From an uncultured Kiritimatiellota bacterium (GTDB lineage: Bacteria; Verrucomicrobiota; Kiritimatiellia; RFP12; UBA1067), in the NCBI GenBank assembly GCA_934643865.1, contig CAKUCX010000013.1, positions 4,146 to 68,145 of the forward strand: a DNA stretch of 64,000 nt, read 5' to 3'. Of the stretch, positions 17,401-25,385 are shown in pieces. The position numbers and the translations under genes were made by a program. Below the pieces are notes generated by a model, which was not told the DNA's origin, did not search any database, and was given only the letters and a program-made list of their open reading frames with translations. How positions within the stretch are numbered: position 1 is the first letter of the stretch; every line of letters begins with the position of its first letter.

Positions 17401-17531
17401 CGCTTGCGGCGCACGCCGACTACGTGAAGGCCGAGACGCTTGCGACGGCGCTCACGTTCGCCGACTGCCCCGGCGCCGCGTCCTGCGACCTCAACGGCCG
17501 CGCCGCGAAGATCGCCGTCGCGAAGGCCTGA
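14403..17531 (+). CDS. ileS: Isoleucyl-tRNA synthetase, eukaryote-like type 2
   Basis: A class I synthetase of 1042 residues that charges tRNA-Ile. The adenylate motif is GLPHYGH (residues 52-58) and the second motif is KMSKR (613-617) in KMSKRLKNYPDP. Both have the form seen in eukaryotic and type-2 bacterial IleRS, whereas the common bacterial type has a HIGH variant after 'PYANG' and KMSKS. The connective editing domain (with 'TTPWTLPENL') and a C-terminal anticodon-binding region are complete. ATG 14403 is 9 nt after GGAG; a GTG one codon earlier is possible. Type-2 enzymes are associated with intrinsic mupirocin tolerance; that property here is inference. Confidence 0.95.
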   Translation: MFKPVSNKVQFPRMEEDVLKYWAEGDVFRKSLDRNRGKDRYTFYDGPPFATGLPHYGHLLAGTIKDIVPRYQTMRGKYVERRFGWDTHGLPIEALAQDALGVSGTPEIKALGVDTFNEQCRSMVLKYVSEWRKTVTRMGRWVDFDHDYKTMNPDFMETIWWVFKQLWNQGRVYRSHRIMPYSWKLSTPLSNFEAGSNYKDVQDPTVTVRVKVECPSDALKDLLAQEPTVYLLIWTTTPWTLPENLMICAGADIDYVAVRDLTDDARPVYVMAEARLPYIFRKAEQYERVAAFKGSALKGTSYEPMFPYFADRKAEGAFRVLNDGYVSTDDGTGLVHIAPAYGEDDFRVCQEAGMHALVDPLDTSCNFTDQVPEYAGRFCKDCDKDIIKRLKAEGRLVHQATITHAYPFCDRTDTPLIYRAIDAWYVKVEDLHDQLVANNDGVHWTPAYVGDKRFGNWLKDARDWNISRNRFWGSCIPVWVNDDDPNDMICVGSIQELEDLSGVRVTDLHKHFVDKVVIRKDGKTYHRTPEVLDCWFESGSMPYAQQHYMGGADGTPDLASFADYFPADFIAEGLDQTRGWFYTLMLLGTMLFGKSPYRNVVVNGLVLAEDGKKMSKRLKNYPDPAHMLDTYGADAIRLYMIYSPVVRAENLKFSENGVKQVLRDLLIPWWNAYSFFVTYANVDGFHDEAVAVPDSPNVLDRWICSSMETLIADVTAAMDDYDLQRAVRPFVAFIEDLTNWYIRRSRRRFWKSQDDGDKLHAYRTLRYVLVQLSKVAAPFTPFISETIYRNLKGKDDPESVHLCDFPTARAGARDLALEREMAAVQTIVTLGRQLRVDNDLKVRQPLAKILVAGAGTHLDDLILDELNIKEIAYLADETALCDVSYKANFKTLGPKCGPKMKAVAAGIAALKAFSGSATVEGFALTEEDVLVTRRPKAGMVVASEGAIVVGLETALSPALVAEGLAREFVSHVQAMRKEADFEVTQRIAVTAEVGDELRAALAAHADYVKAETLATALTFADCPGAASCDLNGRAAKIAVAKA

Positions 17532-17578
17532 CCGCCGGGCGGGCGCCGAATGCCAGTGACAACAAGGAGGGACATGAC

Positions 17579-18715
17579 ATGAACAGACGCGACTTCATGC
17601 TGGGCGCGGGCCTCGGGCTCGCGGCGGCGCTCACGCCGGCGCAGGGCGCGGAGGCGGCGGGCGCGAAGGGCGATTCGCGCTTCAACGTGAAGGACTTCGG
17701 CGCGGCGGGCGACGGCAAGGCGCCCGACACCGCCGCTGTCCAGAAGGCGCTCGACGCGGCGGGCGCGGCGCAGGGGACGGTGTGGTTCCCCGCCGGGGTC
17801 TACCGCTGCCACGGCCTGAAGGTGCCGCCGCACGTCACGCTCCTCGCCGACCCGGCGTGGATCTTCCGCTGCGAGAAGGCGGGGGCCGTCCTCGAACTCG
17901 ACGACCCGAGCGCTCGGTGCATGCTCGACGTGACGGGGGCGTTCGGCGTGCGCGTGCGCGGGCTCGTGCTGCGCGGCATCCGCAAGGCGCCGCAGCCCGT
18001 CCACGGCATCCTCCTCGACAACACGGAGAAGTGGAGCAAGAAGGAGGACACGTTCGTCTTCGACGACATCAAGGTGATGGAGTTCTCCGGCCACGGCATC
18101 TACCTGAACCGCATCTGGCTCTTCATCATCCGCCACAGCCAGTGCATGGCGAACGGCGGCGACGGCATGCGCATCCGGGGGTGGGACGGCTTCGTGACGG
18201 ACAACCAGTTCTCGGCGAACGGCGGCAACGGCTTCGGCTGCGAGGGCGTGGGCGCGACCGTCATGTTCACGGCGAACCGCGTGGAGTGGAACCGCGGCTA
18301 CGGCCTCTCGCTCGTGGGCGGCGACGACTGGAACGTGACGGGCAACTCCTTCGACCGCAACTGGGGCGCGGGGCTCTGCGCGGTCGGCACCCAGGCCCTG
18401 ACGGTGACGGGCAACGTCTTCCGCCGCTGCGGCAAGGACTCGAACCTGCTCGCGGAGGGCGAGCGCTCCTGCCAGGTGCGCCTGGAAGGCTGCCGGGGCC
18501 TTGCGATGACGGGCAACGCCTGCCGCGCGGGGCGCGACGACGGCGGCAAGGGCCTCTACACGCCGCAGGTCGGCTTCATCGTCAAGAACCTCGCTTACTC
18601 GGTCGTCTCGGGCAACGCGCTCCACCAGGGCTACATGCAGGAGAAGATCGTCGACCTCGGCGGCCACGGCGAGGAGTTCGTCCTGAAGGACAACGTCGGC
18701 TGCCCGATGAAGTGA
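17579..18715 (+). CDS. Tat-exported pectate-lyase-fold (Pectate_lyase_3) protein
   Basis: A 378-residue right-handed beta-helix protein. The N-terminus MNRRDFMLGAG carries a twin-arginine motif and Ala-rich region, so export by Tat is likely. The segment 'VKDFGAAGDGKAPDTAAVQKAL' is the hallmark of the Pectate_lyase_3/GH28-like N-terminal coil, followed by 'GTVWFPAGVY'. The middle shows repeated N-x-F/V-x-x-N strands ('DNQFSANGGNGFGCEG', 'TGNSFDRNWGAG'), the usual parallel ladder. Such proteins cleave or bind pectic or related polysaccharide; the exact reaction is not clear. The start follows AAGGAGG (17564-17570), 47 bp after ileS. Confidence 0.8.
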   Translation: MNRRDFMLGAGLGLAAALTPAQGAEAAGAKGDSRFNVKDFGAAGDGKAPDTAAVQKALDAAGAAQGTVWFPAGVYRCHGLKVPPHVTLLADPAWIFRCEKAGAVLELDDPSARCMLDVTGAFGVRVRGLVLRGIRKAPQPVHGILLDNTEKWSKKEDTFVFDDIKVMEFSGHGIYLNRIWLFIIRHSQCMANGGDGMRIRGWDGFVTDNQFSANGGNGFGCEGVGATVMFTANRVEWNRGYGLSLVGGDDWNVTGNSFDRNWGAGLCAVGTQALTVTGNVFRRCGKDSNLLAEGERSCQVRLEGCRGLAMTGNACRAGRDDGGKGLYTPQVGFIVKNLAYSVVSGNALHQGYMQEKIVDLGGHGEEFVLKDNVGCPMK

Positions 18716-18743
18716 AGAGGGCCCCGTAGGGGCCGAGGCGGCG

Positions 18744-19874
18744 TCACGACGCCAGCGCGCGGTAGAGGGCGAGCGTCGCGGCGCACATCTTCGAGACGGA
18801 GTAATTCGCGCGCACGGAGGCGAGGGCGGCCGCGCGGACTTCGGCCTTGCGCGCTTCGGGGAGGTCGAGGATCTCGTCGAGCCTGGCGGCGAGCGCGCGC
18901 GCGTCGCCCGGCGGGACGAGCCAGCCGGTCTTGCCGTCCTCGATCGTCTCGCACGCGCCGCCGTGCGCCGTCGCGACGACGAGCCGCCCCATCGCCTGGG
19001 CTTCGGGGATCGTGCGGCCGAATGCCTCGGGCTGTGCGGAGGAGGCGTTCACGACGATGTCGCTCAGGGCGTAGACCTTCTGCATCTCGCGCGTGTGGTC
19101 GCGGAAGACGACCTGCGTCTCGTCGGGCAGCCGGGAGGCGAGGGCGCGCAGGCGGTCCGAATAGTCCGTGCGCCCCTGGTCTGAGCCGATGAAGAGGACG
19201 CCGAGGCGCTTGTGGCGCATGAGGCCGAGCGCTTCGAGGAAGACGGTCTGGCCCTTCCAGAAGGTGAGGCGGCCGGGGAGCGTGATGACCGGAAGGTCTT
19301 CGGGGAAGCGGTACGGGCCGCACTTCTTCGCGCGCGCCTCCTCCTCCGTCACGACGTCGGGGCGGAAGGCGTCGGTGTCGGCGCCGCGCGGGATGCAGAC
19401 GAGCTGCGCCGGGTCGGGATGGTAGGTTTCGAGGACGTGCCGGTACACGTACCGGGAGACGCAGATCGTGCGCAGCCCCTTGAGCATGACGCGGTTGTAG
19501 GGGAGTTTGAGGACGGCGGGCGTCGTGCCGTAGACGCCGTGGAACGTCGCGAGCCACGGGACGCCGCACCGCCGCGACGCCCAATGGGTCGACCAGGCGG
19601 GCGCGCGCGAGCGCACGTGCATGAGCGAAATCGCCTCCGACCGCGCGAGGTCGGCGAGGCGGCGCGCGTTTCGCCGGATCGTGAAGGGGTTCTTGCTCAT
19701 GAGCGGAAGGGCGACGTGCGGGACGCCCATCTCCTCAAGCGCCCGGACCATCGGCCCGCCCTGCGAGGCGACCATGTTCGCGACGCCCGCCGCCTTCAGG
19801 GCCCGCGCGATCTCGATCGTGCCGCGTTCGACGCCGCCCATCTGGAGGGACGGCAGGATCTGCAGAATCTTCAT
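18744..19874 (-). CDS. Family 4 glycosyltransferase
   Basis: A 376-residue GT-B fold enzyme likely to transfer a nucleotide-activated sugar to a lipid or saccharide acceptor in envelope glycan synthesis. The N-terminal domain opens with 'ILQILPSLQMGGVERGTIEIARAL', typical of GT4 enzymes. The C-terminal domain has 'VITLPGRLTFWKGQ', 'LFIGSDQG', and the nucleotide-sugar motif E-x7-E in 'EAFGRTIPEAQAMG'. ATG 19874 lies exactly 7 nt after TATACT, a predicted leaderless start. The gene is divergent from the TolB-like gene and the two promoters are about 50 bp apart. Donor and acceptor are unknown. Confidence 0.9.
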   Translation of the reverse strand: MKILQILPSLQMGGVERGTIEIARALKAAGVANMVASQGGPMVRALEEMGVPHVALPLMSKNPFTIRRNARRLADLARSEAISLMHVRSRAPAWSTHWASRRCGVPWLATFHGVYGTTPAVLKLPYNRVMLKGLRTICVSRYVYRHVLETYHPDPAQLVCIPRGADTDAFRPDVVTEEEARAKKCGPYRFPEDLPVITLPGRLTFWKGQTVFLEALGLMRHKRLGVLFIGSDQGRTDYSDRLRALASRLPDETQVVFRDHTREMQKVYALSDIVVNASSAQPEAFGRTIPEAQAMGRLVVATAHGGACETIEDGKTGWLVPPGDARALAARLDEILDLPEARKAEVRAAALASVRANYSVSKMCAATLALYRALAS

Positions 19875-19881
19875 GGCCGCC

Positions 19882-19890
19882 AGTATAGCA
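19882..19890 (-). promoter_or_regulatory. Leaderless-type promoter of the GT4 gene
   Basis: On the minus strand TGCTATACT is followed by exactly 7 nt and the ATG at 19874, with no room for a ribosome site. Confidence 0.7.
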
Positions 19891-19937
19891 TATCGGGCCG
19901 AAGGCCGCCGCGCGCGCCCGGCGGAGGGCAGTTTCGT

Positions 19938-19966
19938 GTTGCGCCTGCGGCGGGAAATCGGTATAC
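19938..19966 (+). promoter_or_regulatory. Promoter of the TolB-like gene
   Basis: TTGCGC (19938-19943), a 17-bp spacer and TATACT (19961-19966). This is the one candidate here without an extended TGn, and it has a good -35. The leader is about 40 nt. Confidence 0.75.
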
Positions 19967-20012
19967 TCGCTTCTTCAATTTCAAAACACCGCCTTTCATT
20001 GAAGGAGTTCCG

Positions 20013-21185
20013 ATGAGTCGTCGCATCCCGTTTCCCTTCGCCGCGCTTGCGGCCTGTTCCCTGTGCTGTGCCGCGAACGTGGTCCACGTGAAGAAGTCCG
20101 GCGCCGAGCGCGTCGTCGTCACGGTCGAGACGTCCGAGGCGACGCCCGCCGCCAAGGCGTTCAACACGTCCCTGCGTCGAAACCTCGGCATGAGCGGCAC
20201 CTTCAAGATCGGCCCGAACGGCCAGATCAAGGTGACGGGCACGCCGGGCGCGGGCGTGGCCGCGACGGGCGCGGGCAAGCAGGTCAAGACGGCGGCCGCG
20301 TTCTCGGACGAAAAGGCGGCGCGCATGGCCGCGCGCGCGTTCTCGGACGCGATCGTGCAGGCGCACACGGGCCGCAAGGGTTTCGCCTGCGACCGCATCG
20401 CCTTCGTGGACCGCAAGGGCAAGGACAACGCCGAGCTCTACGTCTGCTATCCCGACGGCTACGACATCCGCCAGCTCACGCGCGACCGCCGCGCCGCCGT
20501 GGGGCCCCGCTGGACGCCGAACAAGCACGAGATCTACTACACGGGCTTCCTGCAGCAGGCCCCGCTCGTCTACCGCATCAGCCCGGACAGCGGCCAGCGC
20601 GCGCTCCTCGCGCAGTTCAAGGGCCTTGCGACCGGCGCCGCCGTGGCGCCCGACGCCTCGCGCTACGCGATCGTCCTCTCGCACCAGGGCAACCCCGAGC
20701 TCTACGTCGTCACGCCCGGCGCGAACCGCGTCGACCGCATGACGCGCACGCCCGCCGCCTCCGAGGCGTCGCCGTGCTGGAACGCGAACGGCACGAAGAT
20801 CGTCTACGTGACGGACCTGACGCGCCAGCCGCAGATCTACCTGCTCGACGTCGCCTCGCGGAAGTCGACGCGCATCACGAACACGGGCAGCCAGAACACG
20901 AACCCGGACTGGGGCCCCGACGGGCGCATCGTCTACGCCTCCAAGCGCGCCGGGCAGAACGTCCTCGTCGTCATGGACCCCCTCAAGGGCGAGTCCACCG
21001 CGCGCGTCGTCACGAAGCCCGGCAGCTGGGAGCATCCGAGCTGGGCCGCCGACGGGCGCCACGTCGTCGCCGAGCGCGACGGCGCGCTCTTCATCGTCGA
21101 CACGGCCCCCGAGGAGGAGCGCGACCCGCCCGTGCGCCTCTTCCACAACGCGGGCCACTGGATGAACCCGGCCTGGAGCCGCTGA
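20013..21185 (+). CDS. TolB-like beta-propeller periplasmic protein
   Basis: A 390-residue exported protein with a signal peptide (MSRRIPFPFAALAACSLCC) and a C-terminal six-bladed propeller made of WD40-like/TolB repeats: 'RIAFVDRKGKDNAELYVCYPDG', 'GPRWTPNKHEIYYTG', 'SPCWNANGTKIVYVTD', 'NPDWGPDGRIVYAS'. The N-terminal domain (residues ~20-130) with 'AFSDEKAARMAARAFSDAIV' resembles the TolB D1 domain. TolB works with Pal, TolA, TolQ and TolR in outer-membrane constriction. None of those genes is here, so identity as the true TolB is uncertain. The start follows GAAGGAG by about 6 nt. Confidence 0.75.
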   Translation: MSRRIPFPFAALAACSLCCAANVVHVKKSGAERVVVTVETSEATPAAKAFNTSLRRNLGMSGTFKIGPNGQIKVTGTPGAGVAATGAGKQVKTAAAFSDEKAARMAARAFSDAIVQAHTGRKGFACDRIAFVDRKGKDNAELYVCYPDGYDIRQLTRDRRAAVGPRWTPNKHEIYYTGFLQQAPLVYRISPDSGQRALLAQFKGLATGAAVAPDASRYAIVLSHQGNPELYVVTPGANRVDRMTRTPAASEASPCWNANGTKIVYVTDLTRQPQIYLLDVASRKSTRITNTGSQNTNPDWGPDGRIVYASKRAGQNVLVVMDPLKGESTARVVTKPGSWEHPSWAADGRHVVAERDGALFIVDTAPEEERDPPVRLFHNAGHWMNPAWSR

Positions 21186-21192
21186 GACGGCC

Positions 21193-21230
21193 TTAAGATC
21201 TTAACGCCAAAAGGTAACGTCAAAAGGAGG
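21193..21230 (+). repeat. Palindrome plus duplicated ribosome-site repeat
   Basis: TTAAGATCTTAA (21193-21204) is a perfect 12-bp palindrome. It runs into a 13-bp tandem repeat, AACGCCAAAAGG then AACGTCAAAAGG. Both copies end in AAAAGG, and only the second continues to the functional AGGAGG used by the next gene. Confidence 0.7.
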
Positions 21231-21237
21231 AATGAAG

Positions 21238-22113
21238 ATGAAGCGTCGTGATTTTCTTGGACTGGCGGCGGGCGCCGCCGCGATGGGGGGTTGCTCCCTC
21301 TTCAAGAGCGAGCCGCCGAAGATCCTCTTCGGCGCATGCCGCGGCCTCAAGGATGTGCCGCTCATGAAGGAGGCCGGCTACGACTTCTTCGAGGGCGGCG
21401 TGGCGGGCATGTTCATGCCGGAGAAGGACGAGGAGGCGTGGAAAAGGCAGAAGGAGGCGATTCTCGCCGCCCCGCTGCCGATGCGCTCCTGCAACGGCTT
21501 CCTCCCCGGCTCGTTCCGCCTGACGGGGCCGAAGGCCGCCTTCGACGCGCCGCTCGCCTACGCCGAGACGGCGTGCCGGCGCGCGGACGAGGTGGGGCTC
21601 ACGACGATCGTCTTCGGCTCCGGCGGCGCGCGCAACGCCCCCGACGGTTTCCCGAAGGACCAGGCGGTCGAGCAGTTCACCGACTTCTGCCGGAAGCTCG
21701 CCCTGCGCATCGCGGGCTGCCGGGTGACGGTGGTGCTGGAGCCGCTCCAGCCCAAGGAGGCGAACTTCCTCAACTTCGTCCGCGAGGGCATCGTCATCTG
21801 CCGGAAGGTCGGCTCGCCGCGCATCCGCCTGCTCGCCGACATCTTCCACATGGAGCAGGGCGGGGAGGACGCCGCGTCGATCCGCGCGGCGGGCGCGCTC
21901 CTCAAGCACTGCCACATCGCCGAGAAGGGGACGCGCACCGCGCCGGGCCTCACGGGCGACGGCTCCGAGTTCGCGCCCTACTTCGACGCGCTCAGGGACA
22001 TCGGCTATGCGGGCGGCGTTTCCTGCGAATGCGGCTGGGGCGACAGGAAGGACTTCGCGAAGAACCTCGAAACCGCGCTCGCGACGATGAAGCGCCTTGC
22101 GGGGCAGGCCTGA
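21238..22113 (+). CDS. Tat-exported lipoprotein, sugar-phosphate isomerase/epimerase-like TIM barrel
   Basis: A 291-residue protein of the AP-endonuclease-2/xylose-isomerase-like TIM-barrel family. The N-terminus MKRRDFLGLAAG has a twin-arginine motif and ends with AMGGC, a lipobox that places the lipidated Cys at residue 19. Barrel motifs include 'GLTTIVFGSGGARNAPDG', 'VVLEPLQPKEANFL', 'RLLADIFHMEQGGED' and 'KHCHIAEKGTR', which carry the metal-binding Glu, Asp/His and His. ATG 21238 lies 7 nt from AGGAGG; the ATG at 21232 would be only 1 nt away and is rejected. It lies 20 bp before the GH78 gene, so a role with released sugars in the periplasm is likely. Confidence 0.8.
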   Translation: MKRRDFLGLAAGAAAMGGCSLFKSEPPKILFGACRGLKDVPLMKEAGYDFFEGGVAGMFMPEKDEEAWKRQKEAILAAPLPMRSCNGFLPGSFRLTGPKAAFDAPLAYAETACRRADEVGLTTIVFGSGGARNAPDGFPKDQAVEQFTDFCRKLALRIAGCRVTVVLEPLQPKEANFLNFVREGIVICRKVGSPRIRLLADIFHMEQGGEDAASIRAAGALLKHCHIAEKGTRTAPGLTGDGSEFAPYFDALRDIGYAGGVSCECGWGDRKDFAKNLETALATMKRLAGQA

Positions 22114-22133
22114 ATCTGAAAAGGAGAAGACCG

Positions 22134-25100
22134 ATGAAGAACCTCCTGCCGTGCGGCATCGTCGTCTGGGCTTTGGCGGGGGGCCTCGCCGGCTGCCGCG
22201 CGCCCGCCGATCAATCCGCCTCCGCCCGCGCGCCGCATGGGCTGACCGCCGAGTACCGCGAGAACCCCTGCGGCCTCGACGCCCCCGCGCCGCGCCTCGG
22301 GTGGAAGCTCGCGGCGGACGGGTGCGACGTGATGCAGGCCGCCTGGCGCGTCCTTGCCGCCTCGTCGCGCGAGAACCTCGCGCGGGACGTCGGCGACCTG
22401 TGGGACTCCGGGCGCGTCGCGGGCGACGCGAACGTGGGCGTCGCCTACGCGGGCAAGCCCCTCGCGACCTCCCAGCGCGTCTTCTGGAAGGTGAAGACCT
22501 GGACGGCGGCGGGCGTGGAGAGCCCGTGGAGCGCGCCCGCCGAATGGACGATGGGCGTCATGAAGCCGGCGGACTGGCGGGCGAGGTGGATCGGACCCGC
22601 CGCCGTGACGCGCCCGGACGAAGACTTCGGCGCCGCGCAGTGGATCACCGCGCCGGCCGACAAGAAGGGCGTCGCGACGCTCGCGTTCTCCTTCGTCTTC
22701 GACGGGGTGAAGCCGGGCGAGTACGTCGAGATGGTCCATGCGGGCGTCTCCCAGCATGAGATCGACGTCAACGGGCGGCCGTTCAACAAGTGGAGCGGGC
22801 ACGTCCACGACTGGCGCTACCTGCGCTTCCGCGACCTCACGCCCTACCTCGTGAAGGGGACGAACACGGTCGTCGTGCGCCTCTTCGCGGATAAGCCGCG
22901 CACCGCGTCCGATCCGATCGACCCCATCCGCCTCCACGCCCCGAAGGACGCGCGCGCCTTCCTCGCGAAGATCGTCTTCCCGGGCGGCAGGACGCTCGTG
23001 ACGGATGCGAAGGGCTGGACGTCCCCGAACGGCGCGGTCGCCGCGCTCGGCGGTCCGCGCGCCCCCGCCTGGGGGAAGGACATGGTGCTGCGCGCCGAGA
23101 ACGCCTCGCCCGCGTTTGCGAAGACCTTCACCGTGAAGAAGCCCGTCGCCTCGGCCGTCCTCCACGTGACGGGCGTCGGTTTCTACGAGGCCGCCCTCAA
23201 CGGCGTGAAGGTCGGCGACAAGGTGCTTGATCCCGCGCCGACCGCCTTTGACCGCCGCGTCCTCTCCTCGACCTACCGCCTCGACGGCGACCTCCGGCAG
23301 GGCGCCAACGAACTGCGCCTCCTCGTGGGGCACGGCTGGTACGACATGCGCGCCGTCGCGACGTGGAACTTCGAGACGGCGCCGTGGCGGAACTTCCCGC
23401 GCGGCCTCGCGCAGCTGGAGATCGTCTACGCCGACGGCACGAAGGAGGTCGTCGCGACGGACCGGACGTGGCGGCAGGTGAAGAGCCCCGTCGGCTACGA
23501 CGACCTCTTCGAGGGCGAGGTCACGGGCGCGTGCGACCCGCGCATGCCCGACCTTGAGAAGACCGTCGTGATGGCCGAGGAGGTGCCCGCCCCCGGCGGG
23601 CGCCTCGTGGGCGAGGCGCAGCCCGGCGCGCGGGTCATGCGGACGTTCCCCGCGAAGAAGATCCGCAGCCTCGGCGGCGGCACGTACGTGATCGACTTCG
23701 GCGAGAACGTCGCCGGCTGGGCGCGCCTTGCGCTGCGCGGGCAGAAGAAGGGCGATGTCGTCTCGGTCCGCTACGACGAGCGCGTGCAGGACGACGGCAC
23801 CCCGGCGCGGCCCTCCGTCAGGGACGGCCTGAACGACTTCAACTTCTGGGGGGGCGACCCGGACGAGGCGGCGCGCCGGCGCCGGATCGACGAGCACTTC
23901 CGCTACACGGCCTCGCACCGCGTCTGCCCCGTCGACGCCGCGTTCCAGACGGACCGCGTCGTCTGCTCCGGCGCGGCCGTCGAGTCCTACGAGCCCCGCT
24001 TCGTCTACCACGGCTTCCGCTACGCGGTCGTGAAGGGGTTGCGCCAGGCCCCGAAGCCCGAGGACGCCGTGGCGTGCGTCATCCACACGGCCTTCCCCAC
24101 GATCGGCTCCTTCGCGTGTTCGGACGCGACGTTCAACGCGCTCATGGAAATGGGCGACAAGGCCTATCGCGGCAACTTCGTGGACGGCGTGCCGACCGAC
24201 TGCCCGCACCGCGAGAAGAACGGCTGGACGGGCGACGCCTCCATCGCGAGCGAGCTTGCGCAGTACCTCTTCGAGAACACGGCCGCCTACGAGAAGTGGC
24301 TGCGGGATCTCCTTGACGCGCAGCTCCCCGACGGCAACCTCCCCGGCATCGTCCCCTCCTCCGGCTGGGGCTACCACTGGGGCAACGGTGCGGGCTGGGA
24401 TAGCGCGCTGCCCGTCATCGCGTGGAACCTCTGGACGTACCGGGGCGACCGCCGCATCCTCGACGAGGTCTACCCCGCGCTCGTGAAGTATCTCGCCTAC
24501 ACGGCGGCGAAGGCGGACGCGGACGGCCTCGTGAAGCACGGCCTCGGCGACTGGGTGCCCGTCAACCGCGCGCACATGCCCTCCACCCTCTTCACGAGCT
24601 CCTGCTACTACTACCAGGCCCAGCGCATCGCCGCCGAGATCGCCGCGCTGAAGGGCCTTTCCGCCGAGGCCGCGCAGTGGAACGCGAAGGCCGCGAAGAC
24701 GCGCGCGGGCCTCAACCGGCGGCTCTACAAGGGCGATGGCGTCTACGACAACGGCGGGCAGACGGCGCAGGCGATGGCGCTCGCCTTCGGCCTCGCGGAG
24801 GAGGCCGCGCGCGCGAAGGTGGAGGCGCAGCTCGTCGCCGCCGTCGGGAAGGCGGGCGACCACCTCGACGTGGGCCTCTACGGCACAAAGCACCTCTTCC
24901 GCGCGCTGAGCCGCATGGGCCGCACGGACCTCGCGTTCAAGCTGATCGTGAATCCGACGAAGCCCTCGATGGCCGAGTGGGTCCAGAAGGGCGGCACGAC
25001 GCTCTGGGAGGACTGGGGCGACGGCTCCTCGCGCAACCACATCATGTTCGGCGACTTCGTTGGCTGGGCCTACCAGTACCTCGCGGGCATCCGCCCGGCG

Positions 25101-25385
25101 GAGACGAAGGACTCCACGAGCGCCGTCACGTGCGCGAAGAAGCCGGCCTTCGGCGAGGTCGTCCTCGCGCCGCAGCCGATCGCCGCCCTCTCCTGGGCGC
25201 GCGCGTCGGTGAATGGCCCGAACGGCGAGATCGTCTCGTCCTGGAAGCGCGACGGCGACACGGTGACGTACGACTTCACGGTGCCGCCGAACACGGTGGC
25301 GGTTATCCGGCTCCCCGGCGCGGCGCCGATGCGCGTTGGATCAGGCCGCCATGTGCTGACGCGGAACGCGCCGGTCAGAAACTGA
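22134..25385 (+). CDS. GH78 alpha-L-rhamnosidase, lipoprotein
   Basis: A 1083-residue exported enzyme predicted to remove terminal alpha-L-rhamnose from rhamnogalacturonan or plant glycosides. The N-terminal signal ends in GLAGC (lipobox, Cys21). An N-terminal beta region ('PRLGWKLAADG', 'QAAWRVLAASS', 'SQRVFWKVKTWTAAG') and a carbohydrate-binding region precede the alpha/alpha barrel. The catalytic segment PTDCPHREKNGWTGDA holds the conserved Asp689 and Glu694; 'TTLWEDWGDGSSRNH' is the later conserved segment. Length and order fit full-length bacterial GH78. The 3' end overlaps the convergent barrel-protein gene by 11 bp. Confidence 0.92.
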   Translation: MKNLLPCGIVVWALAGGLAGCRAPADQSASARAPHGLTAEYRENPCGLDAPAPRLGWKLAADGCDVMQAAWRVLAASSRENLARDVGDLWDSGRVAGDANVGVAYAGKPLATSQRVFWKVKTWTAAGVESPWSAPAEWTMGVMKPADWRARWIGPAAVTRPDEDFGAAQWITAPADKKGVATLAFSFVFDGVKPGEYVEMVHAGVSQHEIDVNGRPFNKWSGHVHDWRYLRFRDLTPYLVKGTNTVVVRLFADKPRTASDPIDPIRLHAPKDARAFLAKIVFPGGRTLVTDAKGWTSPNGAVAALGGPRAPAWGKDMVLRAENASPAFAKTFTVKKPVASAVLHVTGVGFYEAALNGVKVGDKVLDPAPTAFDRRVLSSTYRLDGDLRQGANELRLLVGHGWYDMRAVATWNFETAPWRNFPRGLAQLEIVYADGTKEVVATDRTWRQVKSPVGYDDLFEGEVTGACDPRMPDLEKTVVMAEEVPAPGGRLVGEAQPGARVMRTFPAKKIRSLGGGTYVIDFGENVAGWARLALRGQKKGDVVSVRYDERVQDDGTPARPSVRDGLNDFNFWGGDPDEAARRRRIDEHFRYTASHRVCPVDAAFQTDRVVCSGAAVESYEPRFVYHGFRYAVVKGLRQAPKPEDAVACVIHTAFPTIGSFACSDATFNALMEMGDKAYRGNFVDGVPTDCPHREKNGWTGDASIASELAQYLFENTAAYEKWLRDLLDAQLPDGNLPGIVPSSGWGYHWGNGAGWDSALPVIAWNLWTYRGDRRILDEVYPALVKYLAYTAAKADADGLVKHGLGDWVPVNRAHMPSTLFTSSCYYYQAQRIAAEIAALKGLSAEAAQWNAKAAKTRAGLNRRLYKGDGVYDNGGQTAQAMALAFGLAEEAARAKVEAQLVAAVGKAGDHLDVGLYGTKHLFRALSRMGRTDLAFKLIVNPTKPSMAEWVQKGGTTLWEDWGDGSSRNHIMFGDFVGWAYQYLAGIRPAETKDSTSAVTCAKKPAFGEVVLAPQPIAALSWARASVNGPNGEIVSSWKRDGDTVTYDFTVPPNTVAVIRLPGAAPMRVGSGRHVLTRNAPVRN

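Noticed and set aside
20013..21185. Tol-Pal system
   Set aside because: Only a TolB-like propeller is present; pal, tolA, tolQ and tolR are not in the window.
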